Source: Cercis canadensis
Lineage: Eukaryota > Streptophyta > Magnoliopsida > Fabales > Fabaceae
Reading direction: 5' to 3'
NCBI GenBank assembly: GCA_003255065.1
Contig: QAOA01000648.1
Location: 65,678-129,677 of the forward strand
DNA: 64,000 nt
Every line of letters begins with the position of its first letter. Within the stretch, counting starts at the first letter, position 1. Below are positions 12,028-23,799 of this stretch, in pieces. A model generated the notes under the pieces. That model was not told the origin of the DNA. It made no database searches and worked only from the letters and a program-made list of their open reading frames with translations. The translations under genes were made by a program, and so were the position numbers.

Positions 12028-12914
12028 CTATTATCCTTCTTCTACTCAATGATTCATTTGATCTATTTGAATCATTTTGGTCTGTAATCCCTTTGTTGGG
12101 AATTTTTACATTTTACTTTTTCTATTCTCATGTGATCCCTATTTGGGAATCTTGGCATTTTCTATGGTTGGTATTGGGATTACTGATATTTAAATGCCTT
12201 TGTGGCTTTCACTTCGTACAACTTTTGCTCCTTATATTTGTATTGTCATTTCTGCTCTTTCCCCTTTCTGTTGCAGGGCTGATAATGTTGCGCCTAGTCA
12301 TATCTGGCATAGTTGATCAATTATACCTTAAAGATTTTGGGATTATGATGCTGTTTTGTTGTGGTAATAGTTCAAAGCATGCCATTTTGGGTGAGGAAAA
12401 GGCTGAGGGTTAGAATTCCTTATGTGGTACTTTAAGGCTCTAGGGAAAGAATGGAATCATCATTTTGTTTTGCTGAAAACAAGAAAAATAAGTTCTTCGA
12501 ATTAGAGCTTCGGTCCGGAGATTAAGTTATGAGTCAGGAAATGGGTTAAGTACCATAACACACCTAACCAAAAGGTTGGTCCAAAATGGTGAACATATTA
12601 TTGCTCAATTTAACAAGTAAAGGATTTGAATGTAGGGAAACATGAATAAATTGCATTAAAATTAAAGGGCTGAAAACTAAAGAGGCAAGACATTAAATGC
12701 ACAATGAATTAAATAAACGAACAAGATGAAAGCTTAATTACTTGATTTGAACTTGGTCCAAGATGCACTCTTTGAGACCTACATATCGTAGGATGAAACT
12801 CTATGCATCAAAGGCCACATAGTTCTAAGAGAACAATGCAATACATGAACATGTTATCTAACCCTAAGGTTGACATGTAAAAGGTTCAATTCAATTCCAT
12901 ATTAATGGGAGATA
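12028..12914. other. Non-coding stretch, nothing firm
   Basis: T-rich after the coiled-coil gene, then AT-rich sequence. An open frame at 12093-12413 is hydrophobic and of low complexity and shows no family signature. No repeat ends recognised. Confidence 0.4.
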
Positions 12915-13978
12915 ATGATAAACTTACCAAGTGGAGGTTGTCAGTTTCTTGGAGGAGTTTTGGTCTCTTGGCAATCTAAGAAACAAAATTCAGTTGCTCA
13001 ATCAACAGCTAAAGCTGAGTACATGGCTGCTGGACTGTTTTGTTCACAAGTACTATGGATGAAACAACAACTTGTTGATTATGATATAATTCTAAACAAA
13101 ATTCCTATGCTATGTGATAATACTAGTGCAATAAATATTGCAAGAAATCCAGTTCAGCACTCTAAGACCACGCATATAGACATAAAACATCATTTTCTTA
13201 GAGATCATGTTCTCAAGAGCGATATAGAACTTTCTTTTGTCAACACTGAAGATCAGCTTCCTGATATTTTAATAAAACCATTAGCTGAAGAAATGTTCTA
13301 TTTCCTGAGATATGAACTGGGCATGATAAATGTATCTTGATGAATTGTCTTTGTGTATGCATCCTGCTTGTTCATATGCATTTATTTTTTGGTAAAAGAT
13401 TTTGTTTGGCTGTTGAATGATTCTGGTAAATGCTCATTTCATCTAAATTTTTTGAAAAAGAAATCTGAAATTTTGGCAATATTTTTTTTATGTGCCTAAT
13501 ATTTTCCTTCATCCCTTTTAAATTTTATGGGCAGCCAACTCTCTAAATAAGTTTCATTTATGACTGGGTTTTTATTTTAAAAGATCTCAACAATTATTTT
13601 AGGCAAAATCATTTTGTGGACTGATCTTTTAAAAGATCTTCTTTACTTATTTTTGGACTAATGTCTCTTTTGGACTGGTATTGTTTTTTTGCTAACTTTG
13701 GGCCTCCATTCTCTCAGCCCGCGTTTATCTGGCCTTTGGCCAAAATGCTCATTTAACTAATGACCAGTCCTTTTCATTGCCAAATATGCACTGTTTCATC
13801 CTATGCACTTCCCGGGCTTCATTTTCTTTTCATCCTTCAAAATTCTTCACCCTAATTGTTCATCTTCCTCTTGTTTTCATCCATTCCCCTATTTTCCCTC
13901 TTTCCCGTATTTCCTCTGCATGATCTTCCTTCTTCCTCGGTGAGTGCCATTATCTACTTCTCATATGTGCCAGTCTTT

Positions 13979-15592
13979 AAAGCAAGATTGTCAAAAGCTA
14001 GAGTCATTGATAGAAGAAAAGCAAGCCAACGTTTGAGGGCACAGTCCAAAGGGAAAGCTCTAACAGATTACTCACCTGGTAAACCTATAGAGGTCTCAGA
14101 TTCTTCTTTTGCTGAGGAACCAGAGGGTCTTAATCAAATCTTTCAACAATCAAGAAATTTTGCCTCTCAATCAGTCAACGACAAAGGTAAAATGCCTAGT
14201 CCTCCACCTTCTCCTATTCCAGAACCTATTTTGAACCACTGCCGCCATGGTTGTTGCTCGAAGCACCTCCAACCTCTTCTCCCTCAGCAACACCTTCTCT
14301 GTCTCCCATTCCCTCTCTTATTCCTGCCTTTAAACCCTCTAAATCACCATCTGTTTTCCCCCAACCATCAGAATCCCCTATTGACCCGCCAGTTGACACC
14401 ACTCAAATGTCATCTTCCTCCAAAGAATCAGAACCAACTCCAATACCTAAACCCTCAGAACCTCCTGCCAGACCCAAGAGAGTTAAAATGCTAGCTAGGA
14501 AAACAACATTTACCCCTAAGCCAAAAGCATCAACTCCTCGGGCCAAAGTCTCCACTCCAAAGGCTAAACCCACTACTCCTTGAGCTAAAGCTTCAAAACC
14601 CAAAGAAGCTTCAAAATCCACCAGTCTTGCTGCTAATAGTGTTGTTGATAAAAGGGCTGCTAAAAGTACTACTGAAAGTAGTACAATTGAGCATGTCATT
14701 CAAAAGTGCTACTGTTGAGGAAAATTTCCTCAAGCTATATGAAAAGAGAACAATTGCACCTGGATGCATTGTTGAATGGGAGGCTACCTCTTTTGATACC
14801 AAGTCCATTGAAGAAGCATTTGCAACCATGGGGTGGTCCAACATGCTAAAGTTCAATGAGCCTGTAATTCCCAAGGTAATAAAACTTTTTTATGCTCATC
14901 TGCAACCTCTGAAAGCTTAGATTCTGGTATTGTTTACTTGAAATCATATGTTGCTAGGGTTAAAATGGTGATATCTGAGCGTGTGTTGGCTAGCATTTTG
15001 AAATTACTTGTTAAAGGGGATGGTAGGTTTGTTCAAAAAGTCTAGCCCTCTGAACTTATTCCCTTTAATGATGCAATTACATTAATTTGCGACTATCCTG
15101 ATCAAAGAGGCCAGGGCAGACCTCCATTCATTCATTACTTTAACTTCATAACTAGAACACTTGCTAAGCTTATCACCTCTCAATTATTACCTAGAATAGG
15201 CTAGTGAATTATCTACACCTGACCTTTATTTGCTATACCATTTAAAAAATCAACTGCCCTTGAATTTACCAAGGTTGATCCTAAGTACAATGGCTACAAC
15301 TGTTAAAGGGACAAGGATTATAACCAGTTTACCCTATGGGATGTTAATTGTCAAACTCTATAAGTACTTTAAAGTTGATCTATCCAAGTTTGATTTTGAA
15401 CCCTTCCCTACCAAGCTGATTCTAAAAAGACCTTTCCTTGTTGCCATTTCCTTCCTTGAACCCTCCTTGAGTCCCACTTCTACAAAGGGTAAAAAGCCTA
15501 CAGCTTTAACCAGTTCTCCTTCGGTTAAGACCAAAAGGCATGCTGCAGCAACTACAATCAGTTCTCAACCCTCCAAGAAGCCAAAGAAATAA
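13979..15592 (+). mobile_element. Sirevirus env-like ORF region (copy 1), broken
   Basis: A Pro/Ser/Thr/Lys-rich head (ARLSKARVIDRRKASQRLRA, then runs of PSP, TPKAK) leads to a conserved block with GWSNMLKFNEPVIPKVIKLF and a Ser/Lys-rich basic tail ending KKPKK. The block resembles the putative plant transposon protein domain found in Sirevirus env-like ORFs. The second copy at 28.2-29.4 kb has the same order of parts. The reading frame has several breaks. Confidence 0.7.
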
Positions 15593-16017
15593 GTTCCTCT
15601 AGTTCAACCATCTGAAAGGGTAGATCATGTGGAGTGGAGTGGATTACTTCAGTTCAACCTGAGGAGTTGGCTAATCAAATTGGCAGGTGCTTGAACTTCT
15701 TTCAGAATCTGGTTTTTAACTCTAATTCTTGGTTAGCAACTATTGAAAAGGATATGGCAGTCATAAAAAGATCAATTGGCAACTCTGCTTGCATCTCAGC
15801 CACCTTCTTCTAATTAGTTTATCTGAATATTTTGGATATCTTTTGATACAAGTTCAGTTGTAAATGTAGTGTAAGTGAACATTTTCCAGCCTATTTACAT
15901 TATTGTTGTTTTTCAAACATTTGCATCATACATTTTGTTGATTTATTTTGGTTGTTATACTGATGATCTGTTTTGTTGCTCTAATTTGTCTTATCCCTTC
16001 TTTTTTGATAACTCCGA

Positions 16018-16207
16018 AGGGGGAGAAATTATGTGAACTAGTCTGTTTGAACTACTTAAGTATAATTTCTTGAATTTGAATAGATCTATTTGGAAAAACT
16101 CCCTTATGAGTTCTAGTTCTAGAGAACTAGTTCTTTAGTTCTAGTTGGTATACATTCAGGGGGAGATTTTTCATATACATGTTTGTCATCATCAAAAAGG
16201 GGGAGAT
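16018..16207 (+). repeat. Multiple polypurine tracts and ACTAGT palindromes before the Sirevirus 3' LTR
   Basis: GGGGGAGA tracts occur near 16020, 16160 and 16199, the last abutting the LTR start TGTTAG. Between them lies a cluster of GAACTAGTTC-type boxes near 16108-16145. Repeated purine tracts upstream of the 3' LTR are known from Sireviruses and serve as plus-strand primers. Confidence 0.7.
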
Positions 16208-17342
16208 TGTTAGCTCCACAAGTCTCTAGTTTTGTTTTGATGATAACAAACATGTTTCTCTTCGACTAACCTGTGTTGTTTCTATTTAAGTTCTTATTTA
16301 GAACAAGTGTGGAAAGAAGCCCTAAAATATCTAGCTCAACTTGTTCTTCAGAACTAGTTCTTGCTTCTGGATAATGATAGTCCTTCAATCTTGCTGATGT
16401 GGACAATCATGTCAAAGACTCCATTGGTTTTTGTCTTTTTAGTCTCTCTATAAAAAAATGTGGTAGTTGAGATTAGAAGTTGCCTTTTGAAAGTGACTGA
16501 TGTAACATCCACTTTTCAAGGGATACTTTCTATCTACTCTCTCTTACACATGGACAAGTTTTTTTCTTTTAAAAGGACAAAAAGTCATGATGCATGATGG
16601 GCTTTGTGTCAGCTAGTGGAAGACCTCTCCTTAGCCTTTTCAAAGTTCCTCACGTGCACAAGAAAGAAGCTATATCAAGAGATTGAGCAAAGGCTTCGAT
16701 GATGCATGAAGAGAAGTGAGAAGAAAATATTTTAGAGAGAGAAGGAAGCCATTTTTAAGAGTTCTACTCTTCTTCCTCTCGGTTATCTCTTCATGTAGCA
16801 AAAACTTCATTGTATCATTTCTACTCTATAAGAGAGTTTCTTCTTTGGGGTTAAACAAAAACACTTGGGTGTTGTATCTGGATTTCTATGGGAGAAATCC
16901 ATGAGAGTGATCTCTAGTGAGTTAGAGAGAGAGTTCATGGTTAGCTTGAAAAACAAAAATCATGGTGTGAAGCTTGAAGAAGCTTGGAAAAATAAACTTG
17001 AAGAATAGTGGAACCCCATGATATGGGAGAAGTGGATGTAGGCATGTTAAGTCGAACCACTATAAAGACTCTTGTAGATTTTCTTTCTCTCCATCTTTGA
17101 TTTTCTGAATTAATTTTTGTTCTATTCTAAATGGTTTATTAAGTTATCTCTTTGTCAAATTTGGTATTTGTCAAAAAACTAGTTTGTAAGAACTAGTTCT
17201 TAAACAAATCTATTATTTGAATTTGTTTATATCAAAATTGTTTTTACGAGCAATTTTGAATAATTCCTATTCAGCCCCCTCTAGGAATAGACTCTGCAAC
17301 TCTCATGTGTAACCAAAGTATGTTAGCACAAAAATTCTAACA
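16208..17342 (+). repeat. Sirevirus 3' LTR (copy 1), 1135 bp
   Basis: Begins TGTTAGCTCC and ends TTCTAACA, with matching TGTTAG/CTAACA tips. It is preceded directly by the purine tract. A TATA-like CTCTATAAAAAAA lies near 16440, about 90 bases after a GAACTAGTTC palindrome (near 16352). A second pair of palindromes lies near 17180-17205. An inverted partial copy of the same LTR is at 22132-22745, and a related LTR is at 29854-30994. Confidence 0.85.
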
Positions 17343-18070
17343 ACCAAATCACACAACCTTTGGGTTCAGTTTTAGAGAAAGAGAGAAGGATGCGTACCAT
17401 GATCACTATTGTTCATTATTGCACTGCACCTGGGGGCTTAAAGCAACAAGTCTTAGAGAACCTATACTATCATTATGTTTGTTGTTTTCCCTTTATTATC
17501 TTAGTGCTACTATAAAGCAGAATTCCTCAAGAAAATGAATGGTTTGACACTCCATCACTATATATGGTTATTTTGTTATATACGAGGTTATTATGCAAGT
17601 AACATTTGGTTAATAATTACCTTGTTAAGTATGTGGTTATTATGTATGAGTCATATGTATTTATTCTATTTAATGATGTGGCTACCAAGTACTAGTTGTA
17701 TGTTGTTATTCTCATCTTTACATGTGTGGTTATGAAATTATATCAATGGGGTCAAAGCAATAAATTATATTTATGTGATTCAATGGCCATAAACTATAAC
17801 ATAAGCAGAATTTTAGTGGCTATAAGTAATAGTATTGTGATTCAGTGACTGGACTCTCCTCAATAATCACACATTCTAAAAGTGATATATGCATAATAAA
17901 CATATACATGACTAGACAACCACATAACTTGATAAAACAGTAAATTAGAATAATGCAACACATGGAGTACAAAATTACAATATGGTCCAAGGCTTATTTA
18001 ATAGAAATCACTGCCCCACCAAAGATTAGGTTAAATCCAGATATCTTCAACATAAAATTTTGAATATATG
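17343..18070. other. AT-rich stretch, nothing recognised
   Basis: No coding signature. The phrase GTGGTTATTATG and variants recur a few times around 17570-17720, a weak local repetition. Confidence 0.4.
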
Positions 18071-18343
18071 TTAGTGTTTAGGGAGCCGCTATTTTTGCAC
18101 CCTATTTTGATAAAGTTATACTTTATTTAATGTCTAAATATGATATAGACTACATTACTCTCAATTAATATTGGAAGTTTTTAACTTTGACTAAAAACTT
18201 TTTATATTAAATGAGGGTTTTTACAATTGACTAAAAAATTTATATATTAAATGAGCATAAATTAGTCTATATTATATTTGGACATTAAATATGTTGTGGC
18301 ATTAGCAAAATTGAGTGTGCAAATAGCGGCTCCTTAGTGTTTA
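18071..18343. mobile_element. Mutator-type MITE with 10-bp target duplication
   Basis: The element at 18081-18333 (253 bp) starts GGGAGCCGCTATTTTTGCAC and ends with the inverted match GTGCAAATAGCGGCTCC. The inverted similarity runs on for tens of bases inward (TTTAATGTC-AATAT and its complement). It is flanked by identical 10-mers TTAGTGTTTA at 18071-18080 and 18334-18343. Long terminal inverted repeats with a 9-11 base target duplication indicate a non-autonomous Mutator-like element. It has no coding capacity. The perfect duplication suggests it is not very old. Confidence 0.85.
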
Positions 18344-18516
18344 TTAATAGTTATTTTCTCTTTTTGTCTTCTTGCCTCAACAAATAAATGTTTCATTTCT
18401 TACAGGTTATGGTCGCTACTATATGCTGTGAAGATTAAAAATGAAAAGTATGATTCCTTTTAAATGAATAAGGTATATAAAGTAACTGTTTTCATATTGC
18501 AGTACCTCTTCACTTG

Positions 18517-18517
<1 letters not shown>

Positions 18518-18553
<36 letters not shown>
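18518..18553. repeat. (TA)n microsatellite
   Basis: A pure TA run of about 35 bases, just before the presumed 5' LTR of the next Copia element. Confidence 0.9.
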
Positions 18554-18555
<2 letters not shown>

Positions 18556-18586
18556 TTTAACTTGTTATTCTCAACACAGGATCTTG

Positions 18587-21500
18587 TTGTACATCAACAC
18601 ATGCCTATTTAATGTATTGGTAACGTGTAATCAATTATCAAGTAATTCATTTTCTTCAGAATCAAGATTTAGATCTAAAGTTCATTCTCCAAGATCCTCT
18701 ATGCTTCTCCTTCAGTTTTCTCTTCTCTGCATAACGGTTTTCTGCAGAATCTGCATATTGAGCATAGTGATCATTTTGTGATTGCTCTTTTGGTCTTTGA
18801 TCCTTTGTCAAGCATCTCTTCTTCACTTCAAAATTCTTTCATGGTATCAGAGCTCCTGTAATAGTGGATCACAATTCAAATTTTGTGGAGTCATTTCATG
18901 GTTCTAGAAACTTGCAACTTCCAATGTTTGGTCAATCTTTGACAATCAAGCTTGATCGCAGCAATTACTTGATCTGGCATAATCAACATCTTAATATTGT
19001 GATTGCAAATGGTTATGAAGGGATTCTTGATGGATTTCGATTCTGTCCAGAGAAATTTATTCAAGATTCATCGTCCAGTGGAGGTTTGATCTTGAACTCT
19101 AACTATACACTCTGACAGAGGCAAAATCATCTAGTTATGAGTTGGATTTACTCCTCTTTCACTAAGCAAATCATGGCTCAGATCATGACATACAACACAA
19201 CATTTGAGATCTGGGTATCACTTGCAGAAAGCTTTGCTTCTTCCTCATGAGCAAGAGTCATGGAATTGAAGCTAAAGTTGCAGACAGCTAGGAAAAGAAA
19301 TCTTGGAATTTGGGAATATATGTTAAAAGTTTGAAGCATTTATGATAACCTTCGAGCAATAGGAGAAACAATGACTCAAGATGACCAAGTTATGGCAATT
19401 CTGAGTGGTCTAGGCTCGTAATACAATCCAGTTGTGGCACCTCTCAGTCTTGAGTTTGTCTCCATTGAAGCATTGCAAAGCTACCTTCTTACTTTTGAAG
19501 AAAGGCTTGAAAGGCAAAAATCTATGGATGAGCAGGTGTTGATGTAGGAAAATGTTGCACTGTTCAATCCATTACCAGGAAAGAAAAGATTCAATAATAA
19601 TTCTCATGGTTATCGCACTGGTAATCATGGCTCTTAGAATGAACATGCAAATGCACCACCTAGATCTTTCTCAAATCAAGGAAATCAGTTCAAGAAGAAC
19701 TTCAAAGCTGGAAATAGCAATAGACCACAGTGTCAAATCTGTCACAAACCTGGTCATGTGGCTTCTGATTGCTGGCACAGATTTGATAACAACTTCCAAC
19801 CAAAATCTGCTACTGGTCATGGTACATAGAATCAAGATCCGCAGGCACTGATGGCTACCTCAAGCACTGTAGAAGACACTCCATGGTTCCTTGATACTGG
19901 GGCCACACACCATGTGACAACAGATCTTGGCAACTTAACATTGCATAATCCTTTCGTTGGAGAAGAAAGTGTTACTGTGGGCAATGGTAATACTTTGTCT
20001 GTGCTAAACACAGGTATCACATCTTTCTCAGCATCTAAGAAACCTTTATTACTGAAGCATGTTCTTCATGATCCTAAAATTACTGCCAACTTGGTTAGTG
20101 TCGAAAGGTTATGCAAATATAATCATGCTTTTGTCGAGTTTCATCCCTCTTACTTTCTTGTGAAGGATCAGACAACCAAAGAGGTGTTGATCAAGGCTTA
20201 TACAAGGTTATCTCTCAAGCTGCTACTGACAAAGATTCTGTTTTTGGTTTACCAAAGGTTTTTCAAGTTTTTAGTTTGAATTCCAATAAAAATGTCTCAA
20301 AACTGCAATTATGGCATAATAGGTTAGGACATCCTACAGTTGATGTCATCAATAGGGTTATGACTCAATGTAATTTTCCTCATTTTCCCTTCAGTACATC
20401 ACCTATATATAGTTCATGTCAATTGGCCAAAAGTCACAAACTTCCTTTTGCCAAATTTGTAACTAAATAAGTAAAGCCTTTTAATTTGATACATATGGAT
20501 TTGTGGGGTTATCCTTCTTGTTGTGCTATTAATGGAGCATGTTATTTTCTCTTGCTTATTGATGATTACAGTCGCTACTCCTGGCTTTACTTACTAAAAT
20601 CAAAATCTGAGGCTATAGCCATGTTTCAAAGTTCTTTAGTCATGGTTGAGAGACAATTTTACAGTAAAATCAAAGTTCTTCAATCATATTTTAGAGGGGA
20701 ATTTGTTGCTTTTGCTCAACTGGTCAAGTCATTGGGAATCACTTACAGGTTTTCATGTCCTTACACTCCCCAATAGAATGGAATAGTGGAAAGAAAGAAT
20801 AGGCATGTAGTAGAAACTGGATTGTCTTTACTTACTACTGCAAGCATTCCTACTTCCTATTGGCCTTTTACTTTTCAAACAACTATGTACTTAATTAATA
20901 GGTTGCCTACATCAGTGTTAGCACACAAATCCCCTTATCAACTTCTCTATTAGAAGACACCTAACATGACTCAACTCAAAATCTTTGGTTGTATGTGCTT
21001 TCCTTACCTCAAGCCATATCGCCACCATAAGCTTGAACACAAGTCTGCTACATGTTACTTCTTAGGTTACAGCAGTAAGCATAAAGGCCTCTTATGTCTA
21101 GATATGACCTCTACACTCATTTATGTGTCTAGGCATGTGGTTTTTGCTAAATTGGTTTTTCCCTTTCAGTCTCCACCTACTTCTACTACTTTTATCCATT
21201 CTCAGTGCTTACTTCCTGTTGTCATGCCTCCTATCTCTAGGTCCAATATGTCCAATTCTTCTCAGAGTGCCATTCCCTCTTCTCCTCAAGATGCTCCTAT
21301 TATGCATGCGGATACTATCTCAGGTTCATCTCACTCACCTGAATCTCCTACCTCTGTCAGTACATCTTTGGATCCCATACCTGCTTCTGATGCTCCAAAT
21401 TGTGGTTCTTATTAGAATGGTCACTAGAATCCAAAATGGCATTTTCAAGCCTAAAGTTTTTACTACAACTTATACTCTTGTTACTGTAGAACCCTCCACC

Positions 21501-22131
21501 TATCATCAAGCTAGCAAATCCTCTAAGTAGATTGAAGCTATGCAGAAAGAATTTAAAGCATTACAAGCCAATCAGACTTAGGAACTTGTTCCATTCCCTC
21601 CTGATAAGAATGTTGTTGGGTGCAAATGGGTTTATAAACTCAAGTACCATTCTGATGGCTTTGTGGAAAGGTATAAGGCTCGTTTGCTGGCTCAGGGTTT
21701 CACTCAAATTTATGGTATTGACTTCTTTGAGACCTTTAGTCCAGTTGTTAAACCAGCAACCATTCATCCTCACCATTGCTTTGTCTCACAATTTGCCTCT
21801 ATAGCAATTGGATGTGTATCTCTGCAAGTTAAAGAAGGCCTTATATGGACTTAAACAAGCTCCTAGAGCTTGGTTCAAAAAACTCAAGCTCACACTGCTT
21901 GCCTGGGGTTTCAAATGCACTATCTCAGATAACACCTTGTTTGTTTTTACCTCTGCATCAGTGATCCTTTATCTCTGGTATATGTTGATGATATTATCCT
22001 CACTGGTTCAAGTCCATCCTTCATTAAGTCACTAGTGACGTCTCTCAACACTGTCTTTTCTTTGAAGGACTTGGGTTCTTTGCATTATTTCTTAGGTATT
22101 GAGACCTCTAAAACCTCTCAACACTTGCATT
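18587..22131 (+). mobile_element. Copia retrotransposon, 5' LTR to reverse transcriptase, broken
   Basis: Parts in order. A short candidate 5' LTR (about 18587-18840, ending TTTCA). A primer-binding site at 18842. Gag from 18864 (LKLDRSNYLIW-type N-terminus, with a CQICHKPGHVASDC zinc knuckle near 19731). Protease near 19880 (FLDTGATHH). Integrase (LWHNRLGHPTVDVI near 20310, DDYSRYSWLYL near 20560). Reverse transcriptase with [16 protein letters not shown] near 21830-21880. It carries roughly ten or more breaks. It ends abruptly at about 22131, where an inverted Sirevirus LTR piece begins, so RNase H and the 3' LTR are missing. Confidence 0.85.
18842..18853 (+). promoter_or_regulatory. Copia primer-binding site (initiator Met-tRNA type)
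   Basis: TGGTATCAGAGC matches the 3' end complement of initiator tRNA-Met, the usual Copia minus-strand primer. It sits immediately after the LTR end (TTTCA), which fixes the inner edge of the 5' LTR at about 18840. Confidence 0.9.
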
Positions 22132-22745
22132 TGAGAGTTGCAGGGTCTATTCCTAGAGGGGGTGAATAGGAATAGTTAAAAATTGCTCTAAAAAACAATT
22201 TTGATATAAACAAATTCAAATCACAGATTTGTTTAAGAACTAGTTCTGATAAGCTAGTTCTTTGACAAATACCAAATTTGAATACAAAGAAATAACTTAG
22301 TAAACCATGTAGAACTGAACAGAAATTAATCTAGAAGATCAGAGATGAAGAGAAAGAAAGTCTACAAGAATCTTTATAGTGGTTCGGCTTAACATGCCTA
22401 CATTCACTTCTCCCATATCATGGGGTTTCACTATTCTTCAAGTTTATTTTTCCAAGCTTCAAAACCATGGTTTTTGTTTTTCAAGCTAACCATAAACTTT
22501 CTCTCTCAAACTCACTAGAGATCACTCTCATGGATTTCTCCCATAGAAATCCATATACAAAACCCAAGTGTTTTGGTTCAGCCCCAAAGAAGAAACTCTC
22601 TTACAAAGTAGATATGCTACAATGAAGTTCTTGAAACATGAAGAGATAACTGAGACGAAGAAGAAGAGTAGAACTTTTGAAAATGACTTCTTTCTCTCTC
22701 TAAAATATTTTCTTCTCACTACTCTTCATGCATACCGAAGCCTCT
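22132..22745 (-). repeat. Inverted partial Sirevirus LTR
   Basis: The reverse complement matches the LTR at 16208-17342 from roughly its position 16690 to its end region (for example CTATTCCTAGAGGGGG against CCCCCTCTAGGAATAG). The U3 start is missing. It is wedged between the truncated Copia on the left and the Athila-like LTR starting at 22767. Confidence 0.85.
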
Positions 22746-23641
22746 TAGAAGTTCCCTTGTTATTGTTGTGAAAATCCCAACGCAAGTGTACGTTGTCGGT
22801 TGCAAGTAATAAAATGAGATTAGAGTTATTGTTCCCACGAGGACTAATGTATCAACTACCGAAATTTTGTCAACCTTAATTTTATCTAATTAATCGATAT
22901 GGGGAGATTTTAAAGAAGCACTTAAAGTAAAATGAAAAAAAAAACCGGAAAAATAACAAACCAAACCAGTAAAATGAGAGAATAATCAAGAGATAAACAC
23001 CTAGGGTTCCAATTTCACCATAATTACTTCCAGTTTTCATTCCTTATTCCACTAATCCCAATTTATCTTCCTAATTGCTAATCAAGATTCCCTAATTCAT
23101 TCACTAGCCTCTCCCAAAGTCTAGTGTAAATATCCCCAATTACTAACCCTATATATTCCTATACGAGTTACAATAATTATGAATTCATTAAGCTTGATGG
23201 ATCTTTTTAACTGATTACATGAGCCATGAAGGTATATTCCTCTCCTTCATGCAACTCATGGCATTTACCCCAAGGAACTTGATACACAATTCTCCTCCCG
23301 GTCTCATTGTGATTAACAACTCATCTAATTATTGGCCAGACAATCAGAAGCATTAAGAGAAGAGATAAATGCTCAAATTAAAGAGATAAATCATGGAATT
23401 AACTTCATAAGAAAGTACAACTGGTCCTAATTAGGCTACATTGTAGCCCTAGATAAGAAAATTAGTTCATAATAGAAGAAGAGAACAAGAAAGAACAAAA
23501 TCTAAACATGATTCAAGGGTAAAAGAAGAAAAGCTCTGGTTTGAAGGTAGCTTCACATATCCTCCCGTCAATCCATGCTCTGCCTCCTTTATGACCCCAA
23601 GAGTATCTCAGAATGAACCCCAACTAATTCCTAAGATTTCC

Positions 23642-23649
23642 TATTTATA
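23642..23649 (-). promoter_or_regulatory. TATA box of the Athila-like LTR
   Basis: TATAAATA on the minus strand, in the context GATATAAATAGGAAAT. This closely matches GTATAAATAGGAATCT of the Athila LTR at 45690. Confidence 0.7.
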
Positions 23650-23707
23650 TCCCCATAAGAAAGCCCTAAAAAGTAAGGAAATAAAGCCACGAAAACAGAT
23701 TTTTGGG

Positions 23708-23790
23708 TACGGGTGCCGCGGCCCTGATCCTCTAGTCACAAGTTTGGCTTTTCAGCATTCTTGGGCGCCGCGGCCCTTAGCTACTGGTTC
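23708..23790 (-). repeat. GCCGCGGC box cluster, U3 part 1
   Basis: Two copies of GGGYGCCGCGGCCCT immediately upstream (minus strand) of the TATA box at 23642. The cluster continues at 25205-25350, on the other side of the nested insertion. Confidence 0.75.
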
Positions 23791-23799
23791 TTGATGAAC

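Larger units (their letters stand above)
12915..17342 (+). mobile_element. Sirevirus-type Copia element, 3' half (copy 1)
   Basis: It starts inside RNase H (SWQSKKQNSVAQSTAKAEYM, then DQLPDILIKPLA). It continues through an env-like ORF region and several GGGGGAGA polypurine tracts into a complete 3' LTR (16208-17342). Env-like ORF after pol, multiple purine tracts and LTRs just over 1 kb are hallmarks of the Sirevirus/SIRE lineage. The 5' half (LTR, gag, integrase) is not present upstream. The remaining coding part is broken in several places. Confidence 0.85.

Noticed and set aside
12093-12413. Hydrophobic open frame of 106 codons
   Set aside because: T-rich DNA gives hydrophobic peptides by composition; no signature.
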